A DNA stretch of 34,654 nucleotides, from contig CABWYI010000005.1 in NCBI GenBank assembly GCA_902509725.1, forward strand, positions 1 through 34,654, given 5' to 3'. The translations under genes were made by a program, and so were the position numbers. Of this stretch, positions 8,620 to 18,145 are shown one piece after another. Below the pieces are notes generated by a model that ran no database searches, was not told the origin of the DNA, and was given only the letters and a program-made list of their open reading frames with translations. How positions within the stretch are numbered: the first letter of the stretch is position 1; each line of letters starts with the position of its first letter. The DNA is from an uncultured Pelagibacteraceae bacterium. Lineage in GTDB: Bacteria > Pseudomonadota > Alphaproteobacteria > Pelagibacterales > Pelagibacteraceae.

Positions 8620-9483
8620 TTAAATTTTTCCTAGAAAAATTGAAGTTAAAACAAGAGCACCTAATAAATTATTTGATTTAAAAATTTTTAAACAATTAAG
8701 AGGATTTTTTATATCTAATTTTTTCAATTGAAAATAATAAATTTGAATAAGTACAAATAATAAAAAAATAAAATAAAATTTATTCATTTCAATTAATATG
8801 CCTGTTAATACTAGGTTGATAAAAAAAATTGAATAACATATGTATAAAAAAATAAATGGGTTATTTTTAAATTTAATTGATGTTGATTTTAATCCAATAA
8901 TTTCATCATCCTTAATATCTTGAAACCCGTAGATAGTGTCGTAGCCAAGTGTCCAAAATATGGCTCCAAAGTAGAATAACAGTACAACTATGCCAATGCT
9001 CTCATTAATTGATGTCCAGCCCAAAATTAATCCATAATTAAAAGTAATACCCAAAAAAAGTTGAGGCCAGTAGGTAAATCTTTTCATCAGTGGGTAAGTA
9101 AAAGCTAAAGGCATTGAGGCAAGAGCTAAAAAAATTGTAAAATAATTAAAATTTAAAAGAACAATTAATGCTAACAAACAAAGAGATGTTGTGTAAAACA
9201 AACCTCTAAGAATCGAAACTTTACCGGAGGCTATAGGTCTGTCTTTAGTTCTAAAGACTTCTTTATCAAATTTTCTATCAAGAATATCATTTACAATGCA
9301 TCCAGCTGACCTCATAAAAATGGAGCCAAGAAAAAAAAGAATTATGTAAAAAAAGTAATTATTTAAACTACCTTTAAAATCATAAACAATTGTTAATCCC
9401 CATGCACATGGCCAAAATAACAACATATAGCCAATTGGCTTTTTTAATCTTGTAAGTTCTATAAATAAGTTTAATTGGTTCAT
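8620..9483 (-). CDS. ubiA: 4-hydroxybenzoate polyprenyltransferase
   Basis: Integral membrane prenyltransferase that attaches the polyprenyl tail to 4-hydroxybenzoate in ubiquinone synthesis. 287 residues and about eight or nine hydrophobic helices. The first aspartate-rich Mg-diphosphate motif is NDILDRKFDKEV followed by RTKDRPIASG; the second is GYDTIYGFQDIKDDEIIGLKS. KPIGYMLLFWPCAWG near the N-terminus is typical of UbiA proper. It heads the lipid A unit, its stop abutting the msbA start. A minus-strand promoter fits at 9496-9524. The quinone product would serve the oxidase chain encoded later in the window. Confidence 0.94.
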   Translation of the reverse strand: MNQLNLFIELTRLKKPIGYMLLFWPCAWGLTIVYDFKGSLNNYFFYIILFFLGSIFMRSAGCIVNDILDRKFDKEVFRTKDRPIASGKVSILRGLFYTTSLCLLALIVLLNFNYFTIFLALASMPLAFTYPLMKRFTYWPQLFLGITFNYGLILGWTSINESIGIVVLLFYFGAIFWTLGYDTIYGFQDIKDDEIIGLKSTSIKFKNNPFIFLYICYSIFFINLVLTGILIEMNKFYFIFLLFVLIQIYYFQLKKLDIKNPLNCLKIFKSNNLLGALVLTSIFLGKI

Positions 9484-9492
9484 AAATTTTAC

Positions 9493-9521
9493 TTGTAAAT
9501 AACAAACGCAAGATTGATAAT
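9493..9521 (+). promoter_or_regulatory. Predicted sigma-70 type promoter of the DUF2721 gene
   Basis: A -35 like TTGTAA (9493-9498), a 17-nt spacer and a -10 GATAAT (9516-9521), which matches TATAAT at five of six positions. The expected transcript start is near 9528, so the leader before the ATG at 9535 is only about 7 nt. The hexamers interleave with those of the opposing ubiA promoter. Pattern inference only. Confidence 0.5.
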
Positions 9522-9524
9522 CAA
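9496..9524 (-). promoter_or_regulatory. Predicted sigma-70 type promoter of ubiA and the lipid A unit
   Basis: On the minus strand a -35 TTGATT (9524-9519) is separated by 17 nt from a -10 TATTTA (9501-9496), with expected transcript start near 9490, about 7 nt before the ubiA ATG at 9483. The -35 of this promoter overlaps the -10 of the plus-strand promoter and the reverse. The -10 is a weaker match than that of the opposing promoter. Confidence 0.42.
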
Positions 9525-9534
9525 ACTGATTCGT

Positions 9535-9939
9535 ATGAATATTGATTACACTGTAACAGCATTAATGTTTCCAGCCATTCCCTTGCTTATGAACATATAT
9601 AGCAATAGATTTCACTCATTAAGTAAATTAATTAGAGAGCTTCATGACGAGCATGTTTATGAAAATCATGTTCCAGCAGAATGGAAAAAGCAATTTATCA
9701 ACTTAAGTGGCAGAATTGTTTTATTGAGATGGACTATTATGTTTGCTGCATTTGGTTTTTTATTTAACATGTTAACTGTATTAGGTCTTTACTTAGATGA
9801 AGTTTTTATTGCTAGAGTAATTTTTGGTTCTTGCTGTCTGTCTATGATCATTTCAATAATGTTTTTTATAAGAGAAATCCACATTTCAACTAATGCACTT
9901 AAACTTCATATGTCTGATATGGATGTTAAAGTTGATTAA
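9535..9939 (+). CDS. DUF2721 family membrane protein
   Basis: 134-residue inner-membrane protein of unknown function. The opening TVTALMFPAIPLLMNIYSNRF, followed by LSKLIREL, resembles the DUF2721 family, where a first helix is followed by a short amphipathic linker. Two more hydrophobic helices lie in the second half (LRWTIMFAAFGFLFNMLTV and VIFGSCCLSMIISIMFFI), then HISTNALKLH. I choose the ATG at 9535; the frame opens at a TTG at 9514, but that position falls directly on the predicted -10 element. The 3' end overlaps the convergent oxidoreductase gene by 4 nt. Confidence 0.75.
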   Translation: MNIDYTVTALMFPAIPLLMNIYSNRFHSLSKLIRELHDEHVYENHVPAEWKKQFINLSGRIVLLRWTIMFAAFGFLFNMLTVLGLYLDEVFIARVIFGSCCLSMIISIMFFIREIHISTNALKLHMSDMDVKVD

Positions 9940-10907
9940 GGGATAATTACTGCAGGCCCTAAAATTTTTCTACTTTCTAAATCTTGATGAGCTTTAACAA
10001 TCTCATTTAATGAGTATTTTTTAAAAATGTTAAGAGTAAATTTTTTTGTAATAAACATTTCAAAAACTTTTTTCGCAGCTTCATCAAGCTCTTCTCTATT
10101 GGTTGTGTAATGAGCAATACTTGGTCTTGTTAAATATAAACCTTTTGGTGCCAAAGACTTAGTCACATTACATGGATCTAAGGGTCCAGATGCATTTCCA
10201 AAAGAGACCATCATGCCTCTAATTTTCAAACATTCAATTGAACCATCAAATGTTTTTTTTCCTACACCATCATAGACAACTGGCACACCAACTCCATTTG
10301 TTATCTCTTTAACTTTTTCTGCAAAATTTTCTTTTGAATAATTGATTACATGAGCACATCCATTTGCTTTTGCAATTTCAATCTTTTCATTAGATCCAAC
10401 TGTTCCAATTACTTTACAACCTAAACTTTTAGCCCACTGACAAAATATTTGACCAACACCTCCAGCTGCAGCATGAAATAAAATAGTTTCACCTGATTTA
10501 ACTGGATACGTTTTGTGAAGAAGATAGAAAACGGTAAAGCCTTTAGTCATTAAAGTAACTACATTTTCTAATTCAATCTCATTCGGAACTTTGATTAATT
10601 TTTTTGTTGGAAAAATTCTATGAGTTGAATATGAACCAATAGGCATTGATGCATAAGCCACTCTATCTCCAACTTGAAAATCTTTTACATCTGATCCAAC
10701 TTTTTTAATTATACCCGCACCCTCAATTCCAATATTTGATGGTAATTCAACAGGATAGAGACCTGATCTGTGGTAAGTATCAATATAATTTAAACCAATA
10801 GCTTCATTCTTAATCAAGACCTCACCAGATTTTGGATCTTCAAGTTTAATATCTTTAATTTCTAAAACCTCTGGTCCACCAGTTTTGCTAATTACTACGG
10901 CTTTCAT
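9936..10907 (-). CDS. Quinone oxidoreductase, zinc-independent MDR family
   Basis: NADPH-dependent quinone reductase of the medium-chain dehydrogenase/reductase superfamily (QOR branch). 323 residues. Landmarks are the N-terminal AVVISKTGGPEVLE, GLNYIDTYHRSGLYP, GIEGAGIIKKVG, the Rossmann nucleotide loop HAAAGGVGQIFCQWA and VIGTVGSNEK, then VYDGVGKKTFDGS. Zinc-ligand cysteines of alcohol dehydrogenases are absent. It follows pirin with a 3-bp gap. I expect one-electron or two-electron quinone reduction as in E. coli Qor, but the substrate cannot be read from sequence. Confidence 0.92.
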   Translation of the reverse strand: MKAVVISKTGGPEVLEIKDIKLEDPKSGEVLIKNEAIGLNYIDTYHRSGLYPVELPSNIGIEGAGIIKKVGSDVKDFQVGDRVAYASMPIGSYSTHRIFPTKKLIKVPNEIELENVVTLMTKGFTVFYLLHKTYPVKSGETILFHAAAGGVGQIFCQWAKSLGCKVIGTVGSNEKIEIAKANGCAHVINYSKENFAEKVKEITNGVGVPVVYDGVGKKTFDGSIECLKIRGMMVSFGNASGPLDPCNVTKSLAPKGLYLTRPSIAHYTTNREELDEAAKKVFEMFITKKFTLNIFKKYSLNEIVKAHQDLESRKILGPAVIIP

Positions 10908-10910
10908 AAT

Positions 10911-11747
10911 TTATTTTACAAATGTATCATTATGATAATCTTGAACAGCTTGCAAGATTTCTGCTTTAGTGTTCATTACAAATGGCCCACCTCTAGCAAT
11001 TTCCTCATTGATAGGTTTTCCAGAAATAATCAAAAATTTAGCATTTGATTTAGCTTTCACTTTTAGCTCTTCACCTTTAGATAATAATATTAATGTACTA
11101 TCTTTCACATTATCATGTTTTTTCTCACCAATTTCTATTTCTCCGTTTATTAAATAAATAAATGTATTGTGAGTAGAAGGTAATTTAAAATTAAATTCTT
11201 TATGTTTGTTTAGTTCAACATCAAAATAAACTGGTTCAACATTATGTCCTTTGACAGGACCTTCAGCTTTTTCAAATTTACCCGCAATAACTTTAACTTG
11301 TTTTTCATCATCATTATGAACAGCCATTTTGTCAGCATCAATATAAATATATTCAGGTTTACTCATTTTAAGTTTAGCAGGCATATTGATCCATAATTGA
11401 AAGCCATGAAGCTTACCTTCTTTCATTGCTGGCATTTCAGAGTGAATGATGCCACTTCCTGTTTTCATCCATTGAACATCTCCTGCTGTCATTCTTCCTT
11501 CGCCACCAGTGCTATCTTTATGTTCAAAGTCCCCTGCAAGCATATAAGTAACTGTTTCAATTCCTCTATGGGGGTGGGGTGGAAACCCAGCGATATAGTC
11601 CTCACTATTTTCAGAACCAAATTCATCTAACATTAAAAAAGGATCAAAGTAATTTGGTTCAACTCCAATGCTTCTTTTTAATTTTACTCCAGCACCATCA
11701 GAAGCTGGTATGGGATCAATAATATTATCTACCTCTATATATTTCAT
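10911..11747 (-). CDS. Pirin family cupin protein
   Basis: 278-residue bicupin. The N-terminal cupin keeps the full metal-binding set of pirins: H58 and H60 in PPHPHRGIET and H102 with E104 in GIIHSEMP, so it should bind iron or another divalent metal. DPFLMLDEFG and the GDVQWMKTGSGI block are family signatures. The C-terminal cupin lacks metal ligands, as is normal. Bacterial pirins are linked to quercetinase activity or to regulation of central metabolism; the role here is unknown. It is cotranscribed with the quinone oxidoreductase (3-bp gap) and divergent from the DUF924 gene. Confidence 0.93.
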   Translation of the reverse strand: MKYIEVDNIIDPIPASDGAGVKLKRSIGVEPNYFDPFLMLDEFGSENSEDYIAGFPPHPHRGIETVTYMLAGDFEHKDSTGGEGRMTAGDVQWMKTGSGIIHSEMPAMKEGKLHGFQLWINMPAKLKMSKPEYIYIDADKMAVHNDDEKQVKVIAGKFEKAEGPVKGHNVEPVYFDVELNKHKEFNFKLPSTHNTFIYLINGEIEIGEKKHDNVKDSTLILLSKGEELKVKAKSNAKFLIISGKPINEEIARGGPFVMNTKAEILQAVQDYHNDTFVK

Positions 11748-11830
11748 ACAAAGAACATAATAGTTAAAATTTATAATTCAATGTTACTTTTTTGTTTAAA
11801 AGTTTATTAAAAAGTTTAATAAGCAAGTCT
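11748..11830. promoter_or_regulatory. Divergent intergenic region, pirin / DUF924 gene
   Basis: This 83-bp AT-rich spacer is the longest in the window. Toward the DUF924 gene a weak -35 TTGTTT (11792-11797), a 17-nt spacer and a -10 TTTAAT (11815-11820) can be read, implying an almost leaderless transcript. Toward pirin a minus-strand TATAAA (11775-11770) is a possible -10. No hairpin or clear operator stands out. Confidence 0.3.
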
Positions 11831-12391
11831 ATGGATCTACGAGCGCAAGCTATACTTGATTTTTGGTTTAAGGAAACTCCTTCTGAAAAAAGATTTAAAA
11901 AAGATGAAAAATTTGATCAATTAATTAAAGAAAATTTTTTAAATGACTATGAAAAAGCAAGTTTGAATGAATATGATGATTGGCAAGACACTGCTTTAGG
12001 AAGTCTTGCATTAGTTATCTTATTTGATCAATTTTCAAGAAATATGTTTAGAGATAATAAAAGAGCATTTGAGCAAGACTCAAAGACAAGATTAATTGTT
12101 CACTATGCAATTAAATCTGATTTCTTAAAAGAAATGGATCAAAGTCAAAGGTTTTTTATGCTGTTGCCTTTGATACACAGTGAAGAAATGTTTGATCATG
12201 AAATGGCATATCATTTTATGGAATTATATCTTCAAGACCATCCTGGTTTAGTTGATATAAAAAAATTCTGGAAAGACCATACAAAAGCTATCAAAAGATT
12301 TAATAGATATCCTCACAGAAATAAAATCCTAGGAAGAGAATCTACTAAGGAAGAGATTGGGTTTTTGAATGGACCAAACTCTTCTTGGTAA
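11831..12391 (+). CDS. DUF924 family protein
   Basis: 186-residue soluble, mostly helical protein of a widespread bacterial family of unknown function with TPR-like helices. Start at the ATG at 11831 (MDLRAQAILDFWF); the frame opens at a TTG at 11792, but the preceding codons are spacer-like. Family marks are ILDFWF, the IVLFDQFSRN-type motif seen here as VILFDQFSRNMFR, MLLPLIHSEE, and the C-terminal RFGRYPHRN-type segment seen as RFNRYPHRNKILGRES. Convergent with the small minus-strand gene, with a 3-bp gap. Confidence 0.88.
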   Translation: MDLRAQAILDFWFKETPSEKRFKKDEKFDQLIKENFLNDYEKASLNEYDDWQDTALGSLALVILFDQFSRNMFRDNKRAFEQDSKTRLIVHYAIKSDFLKEMDQSQRFFMLLPLIHSEEMFDHEMAYHFMELYLQDHPGLVDIKKFWKDHTKAIKRFNRYPHRNKILGRESTKEEIGFLNGPNSSW

Positions 12392-12394
12392 TTT

Positions 12395-12583
12395 TTATCC
12401 ACATCTATTACATCGAATAGTGGCAAACATATCATCCCAGTCAGTTTCTTTTTCTTCTACGTAATCCAGTAAACATCTTAAAGCTTTTGATTGATCTGGA
12501 AGGTCATATTTATCAACTATTTGTTCTAACATTTTTTCAGTGTCAGAATAAATTTCGAAAGACACTTTTTTTTTTTCACTCAT
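12395..12583 (-). CDS. Small hypothetical protein with ribbon-helix-helix-like pattern
   Basis: 62 residues. After the start comes a beta-like segment KVSFEIYSD, a helix TEKMLEQIVDKY, a turn, and a second helix QSKALRCLLDYV, the order expected for a ribbon-helix-helix fold, then an acidic stretch and a terminal CNRCG that could bind metal in a dimer. It has a good ribosome site (AAGGAG, about 6 nt before the ATG). A run of eleven A near the start codes for the lysines of MSEKKK. I do not recognise a named family. A 16-codon ORF overlaps its start from upstream. DNA binding is only a guess. Confidence 0.72.
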   Translation of the reverse strand: MSEKKKVSFEIYSDTEKMLEQIVDKYDLPDQSKALRCLLDYVEEKETDWDDMFATIRCNRCG

Positions 12584-12626
12584 ATTTCTCCTTTTTGGTT
12601 ATGTCTCCTCTAAAAGATTTATACAT
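12576..12626 (-). CDS. Possible 16-residue upstream ORF
   Basis: An ATG at 12626 opens a 16-codon frame (MYKSFRGDITKKEKYE) that ends at a TGA inside the first codons of the following 62-residue gene. Its last codons contain the AAGGAG that serves the downstream start. This could be a leader peptide for translational coupling or simply chance in the spacer. No ribosome site was recognised ahead of it. Confidence 0.22.
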   Translation of the reverse strand: MYKSFRGDITKKEKYE

Positions 12627-12662
12627 AAAACTGGGATTTTTAATATGTGCTAAATGTCCGAC
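12584..12662. other. Spacer between haloacid dehalogenase and small protein genes
   Basis: A 79-bp spacer. On the minus strand it holds the 16-codon ORF start and two purine-rich runs (GAGGAG and AAGGAG). I see no stem-loop terminator and no convincing promoter. Confidence 0.5.
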
Positions 12663-13325
12663 TTAAATTAAATTTAATAGTTCGCACAAATCTTTGATCT
12701 CAGAATTAGGTTTATAGTCTAAGTTATCAAAAATATTTTTATTTCTATTTACCCAAATAGCATTGTAACCAAAATTTCCTCCACCAGAAACATCCCAAGT
12801 ATTTGCACTTAAAAAAGCTATTTCATTTTTTTCAATATGATATTTTTGAATGGGCATGTCATAAACTTTAGAATCTGGTTTATAAATTCCCACTTGTTCA
12901 ATTGAAAAAAGATCATCAAAAATATTATCTAAGTTATTATTTTTGACTAATTCATTTAATAGAGCAGGGGTCCCATTGGATAAAATTGCTAATTTAAATT
13001 TTTTTTCTTTGAGTGTTTTTAAAACTTCAGGAACTTCCTTAAAAGGAGAGAGAACTTTATACAAATCCAACAATTCATTTTTCATTGAAGGATCTATATT
13101 AAAAGCTTTTATAGATTTATTTAAACTATCTTCAGTAACTTGCCAAAAATTTTTATGTCTATCCATTAAACTTCTAAGCCAGGTGTATTCTAATTGGGTT
13201 GTTCTCCAATAATTTGCAAAACCTTCCCACTTATCTCCAATTTTATCTTTACATTTTTCTGCAGCAGAATTGACATCAAATAGTGTCCCATAAGCATCAA
13301 AAATTATTGCTTTAATATTTTTCAT
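12663..13325 (-). CDS. Haloacid dehalogenase, type II (HAD superfamily)
   Basis: 220-residue HAD hydrolase with the three motifs typical of L-2-haloacid dehalogenases. Motif I is IFDAYGTLFD with nucleophile D10 and the diagnostic AYGTL; motif II is LSNGTP; motif III includes KPDSKVYD and SANTWDVSGGGNFGYNAIWVNR, where the SxNxWD pattern marks the haloacid dehalogenase branch. The active-site stretch EYTWLRSLM fits the type II subgroup. Such enzymes replace the C2 halogen of short acids with hydroxyl. In a marine organism the real substrate may differ. Its start is 17 bp from the divergent rsmE start. Confidence 0.88.
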   Translation of the reverse strand: MKNIKAIIFDAYGTLFDVNSAAEKCKDKIGDKWEGFANYWRTTQLEYTWLRSLMDRHKNFWQVTEDSLNKSIKAFNIDPSMKNELLDLYKVLSPFKEVPEVLKTLKEKKFKLAILSNGTPALLNELVKNNNLDNIFDDLFSIEQVGIYKPDSKVYDMPIQKYHIEKNEIAFLSANTWDVSGGGNFGYNAIWVNRNKNIFDNLDYKPNSEIKDLCELLNLI

Positions 13326-13342
13326 AAACTAACTTAACATAA

Positions 13343-14044
13343 ATGAGTAATATTAGATTATTTTTTTCAAATTTATTATCAGCTGATATGATTGACAAAT
13401 TAGACAAGGCTCAATCTCATTATTTAATTAAAGTAATGAGAGTTAAAGAAAATGAAATTTTTTCCTTATTTAATAAAAATGGAGAATGGGAGGCAAAAAT
13501 TTTAGGAACATCAAAAAATATTGTTGAATTTAAAACTACTAAGCAATTAAGACAAAAAGAAAATACCAAAGAGTTATGGTTGGCTTTTTCTCCAATTAAA
13601 TCTAACTATCAAAATTTTATGATTCAAAAAGCAACAGAACTTGGAGTGACAAAATTTTTACCAATTATTTTTGAACGGACGATCGTTAGAAAAATTAACA
13701 AAGAACGATTAGAAAAAATAGTTATTGAAGCAAGCGAACAATCAAATCGTATTAATGTACCGATAATTGAAAAGTCACAAGACTTAAATAATTTTTTAAA
13801 AACTGATTCAATAGATTTAATTTTTACAGATTTAAATTCGAATAATAATAAAATTGATAAATCAAAACTTACAGACAGACCAGCTTGTATTATTATAGGT
13901 CCAGAGGGTGATTTTTCGGAGGCAGAAAGAGAGAAGATTCTTAGTTTTAAAGGCGTTCAACCCATTAAAATTAATGAGAATATTTTAAGATCAGAAACAG
14001 CAGTGATATCAGCAATTTCGATCGTTAATTATGTGATTAATTGA
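13343..14044 (+). CDS. rsmE: 16S rRNA (uracil-1498-N3)-methyltransferase
   Basis: SPOUT-class methyltransferase that methylates U1498 of 16S rRNA. 233 residues with an N-terminal PUA-like domain (HYLIKVMRVKENE, LFNKNGEWEAKI) and a C-terminal knotted SAM domain carrying KATELGVTKFLP, EQSNRINVP, IIGPEGDFSEAE and the closing NILRSETAVISAI. All the family signatures are present. It starts 17 bp from the divergent haloacid dehalogenase and is followed after 60 bp by the cytochrome oxidase operon. Confidence 0.95.
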   Translation: MSNIRLFFSNLLSADMIDKLDKAQSHYLIKVMRVKENEIFSLFNKNGEWEAKILGTSKNIVEFKTTKQLRQKENTKELWLAFSPIKSNYQNFMIQKATELGVTKFLPIIFERTIVRKINKERLEKIVIEASEQSNRINVPIIEKSQDLNNFLKTDSIDLIFTDLNSNNNKIDKSKLTDRPACIIIGPEGDFSEAEREKILSFKGVQPIKINENILRSETAVISAISIVNYVIN

Positions 14045-14104
14045 TAAATTGTCGCGAAAACTAAAGTGTAATTTTTATAAAAGAGCTTTATATAGCTATT
14101 AAAA
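14045..14104 (+). promoter_or_regulatory. Probable promoter region of the cytochrome oxidase operon
   Basis: The 60-bp spacer between rsmE and coxB holds TATAAA (14076-14081) and TATATA (14089-14094) as -10 candidates, and TTGTCG (14049-14054) as a possible -35, but no pair has ideal spacing (21 nt for the first). The GC-richer patch TTGTCGCG stands out in the AT-rich spacer and could be an operator. No terminator follows rsmE. Confidence 0.35.
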
Positions 14105-16554
<2,450 letters not shown>

Positions 16555-16574
16555 AAATAAAGTAAAAAAAACCT

Positions 16575-17486
16575 ATGGATAATTCAAGGTTAAAAAAAAG
16601 AAGCTTATCACAAGAAGATTTATTAAATCTTTCAGAATTATTTAAGCTAATGAAACCCAGAGTTATGTCTTTGGTTATTTTCACATGTGCTGTTGGTTTA
16701 TTAACAGCGCCAAATCTTGTTTCAACAAAAGATGCTATCATAGGAATTTTATTGGTTTCATTGGGCGCAGGGGCAGCTGGGGCACTTAACATGTGGTATG
16801 AGTCAGATCTTGATGCGTTGATGACAAGAACTTGTTTAAGACCAATACCAACAGGAAAAATTAATAAAAACCAGGCCTTAATATTTGGCGTTACATTATC
16901 TGTTACTTCAGTAGTGGCATTAGATTATTTTACAAATAGAATTTCAGCAGCGATATTACTTTTAACAATTTTATTTTATGTATTTGTGTATACAATTTGG
17001 TTAAAGAGAAGAACACCACAAAACATTGTAATTGGTGGAGCTGCTGGTGCATTTCCGCCTGTAATTGGTTGGACAATTGCAACTGGATCTCTATCAATTG
17101 AAGCTTTAACTTTTTTCCTTATAATATTCTTTTGGACACCATCACATTTTTGGGCTTTAAGTTTGTATAAGTCGAATGATTACAAGAAAGCAAATATACC
17201 CATGCTGCCATTAACAAATGGAGTTGAAAGTACTAAAATAAATATATTTATTTATTCTCTTTTGATGGTCCCAGTAATTATCTTCCCTTATTTAATAAGT
17301 TTTGTTGGATTAACATTCTTGGTACCATCATTGTTATTAACTTTTTATTATAACTTTTTATGTTATGAGCTTTATAATTTTAAAAAAAATAAATTTAATC
17401 CTAAAAAAGCTAAATTTATATTCAGTTTTTCAATTTTATATTTGTTTTTAGTTTTTCTACTTTTTCTGATAGATAAGATATTATGA
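16575..17486 (+). CDS. ctaB: Protoheme IX farnesyltransferase (heme O synthase)
   Basis: UbiA-superfamily membrane enzyme that converts heme B to heme O, the precursor of the heme A used by subunit I. 303 residues. LFKLMKPRVMSLVIFT is the usual entry to helix 1; the first aspartate motif is NMWYESDLDALMTRTCLRP with the characteristic NxxxDxxxD-like spacing and the following R-x-x-x-x-RP; LKRRTPQNIVIGGAAGAFPP and FWTPSHFWALSLY are family signatures. The stop overlaps the start of a 41-residue ORF (ATGA). The heme A synthase gene is not in this window. Confidence 0.95.
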   Translation: MDNSRLKKRSLSQEDLLNLSELFKLMKPRVMSLVIFTCAVGLLTAPNLVSTKDAIIGILLVSLGAGAAGALNMWYESDLDALMTRTCLRPIPTGKINKNQALIFGVTLSVTSVVALDYFTNRISAAILLLTILFYVFVYTIWLKRRTPQNIVIGGAAGAFPPVIGWTIATGSLSIEALTFFLIIFFWTPSHFWALSLYKSNDYKKANIPMLPLTNGVESTKINIFIYSLLMVPVIIFPYLISFVGLTFLVPSLLLTFYYNFLCYELYNFKKNKFNPKKAKFIFSFSILYLFLVFLLFLIDKIL

Positions 17487-17608
17487 TAACTCCTGACAAA
17501 AAAACTAAAAAAAAAAATTTATTAACCGCACTTACAATAATTGCGTTTATGATTTTTCTTTTCTTTTTTACTTTATACAATACAGGAGTATTTGATAGGT
17601 CAATATGA
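17483..17608 (+). CDS. 41-residue single-pass membrane protein in the oxidase operon (CoxF-like)
   Basis: A short gene read directly from the DNA: ATG at 17483 overlaps the ctaB stop (ATGA) and its own TGA overlaps the ctaG start (ATGA), filling the only sizeable gap in the operon. The product has a lysine-rich N-terminus (MITPDKKTKKKN), one hydrophobic helix (TIIAFMIFLFFFTLYN) and a short tail ending VFDRSI. Alphaproteobacterial oxidase operons often carry a tiny membrane protein at this place between ctaB and ctaG, sometimes named CoxF. Identity beyond position and topology is inference. Confidence 0.72.
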   Translation: MITPDKKTKKKNLLTALTIIAFMIFLFFFTLYNTGVFDRSI

Positions 17609-18138
17609 TTGAAAAAAAAAATTTAACTCCATTAGTGTTAGCTGGAATTTTTGTTTTAATGTTAGGCTTGTCCTATGCCGCGGTTCCTTTATATGATCTT
17701 TTTTGTAGGGTTACTGGCTTTGGAGGTACTACCCAGGTATCAAATAATGCTCCAAAAATAGTATTAAACAAAGTTGTTAGTGTGAGATTTGATACAAATG
17801 TGAACAATTTACCTTGGGATTTTAAGGCAAAATCCAATGTTATTGATGTTAAGGTTGGCCAGGTTAATAAAATAGAGTTTGAGGTTATAAATAATAGCAA
17901 CGAACCAACAGCTGGTGTAGCAAGCTTCAATGTTTCTCCAGCAAGTTTTGGAAAATATTATAGCAAGCTTGGGTGTTTTTGCTTTGAGAAGCAGGAGTTA
18001 AAAGCAGGAGAGAAAGCTACTTATGTAATGACTTTTTATTTAGACCCCGAAATGATCAATGATCCTACTGTCAAAAACTTAGAAGATGTAACTATGTCAT
18101 ATACTTTTTTCTCGACAGATTACTATAAACAATCATAA
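17605..18138 (+). CDS. ctaG: Cytochrome c oxidase copper-assembly protein CtaG/Cox11
   Basis: Membrane-anchored copper chaperone that delivers Cu to the CuB site of subunit I. 177 residues: N-terminal helix (LVLAGIFVLMLGLSYAAVP) followed by the conserved YDLFCRVTGFGGTTQ and a periplasmic Ig-like domain. The copper-binding CxC lies in LGCFCFEKQ, preceded by FGKYYSKL, and FYLDPEM lies near the C-terminus; all are Cox11 hallmarks. The start codon overlaps the preceding small ORF stop by 4 nt. coxC follows after 7 bp. Confidence 0.97.
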   Translation: MIEKKNLTPLVLAGIFVLMLGLSYAAVPLYDLFCRVTGFGGTTQVSNNAPKIVLNKVVSVRFDTNVNNLPWDFKAKSNVIDVKVGQVNKIEFEVINNSNEPTAGVASFNVSPASFGKYYSKLGCFCFEKQELKAGEKATYVMTFYLDPEMINDPTVKNLEDVTMSYTFFSTDYYKQS

Positions 18139-18145
18139 TTAAAAT

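Noticed and set aside
9514..9534. Upstream TTG start for the DUF2721 protein
   Set aside because: The codon overlaps the predicted -10 element, and the ATG at 9535 gives a family-like N-terminus.
9936..11747. Pirin and the quinone oxidoreductase as a dedicated flavonoid-degradation pair
   Set aside because: Pirin quercetinase activity is known for some members only, and nothing else in the window supports such a pathway.
12663..13325. Haloacid dehalogenase as a sign of a horizontally acquired catabolic island
   Set aside because: Its composition matches its neighbours, there are no mobile-element genes or repeats nearby, and such genes are common in marine alphaproteobacteria.
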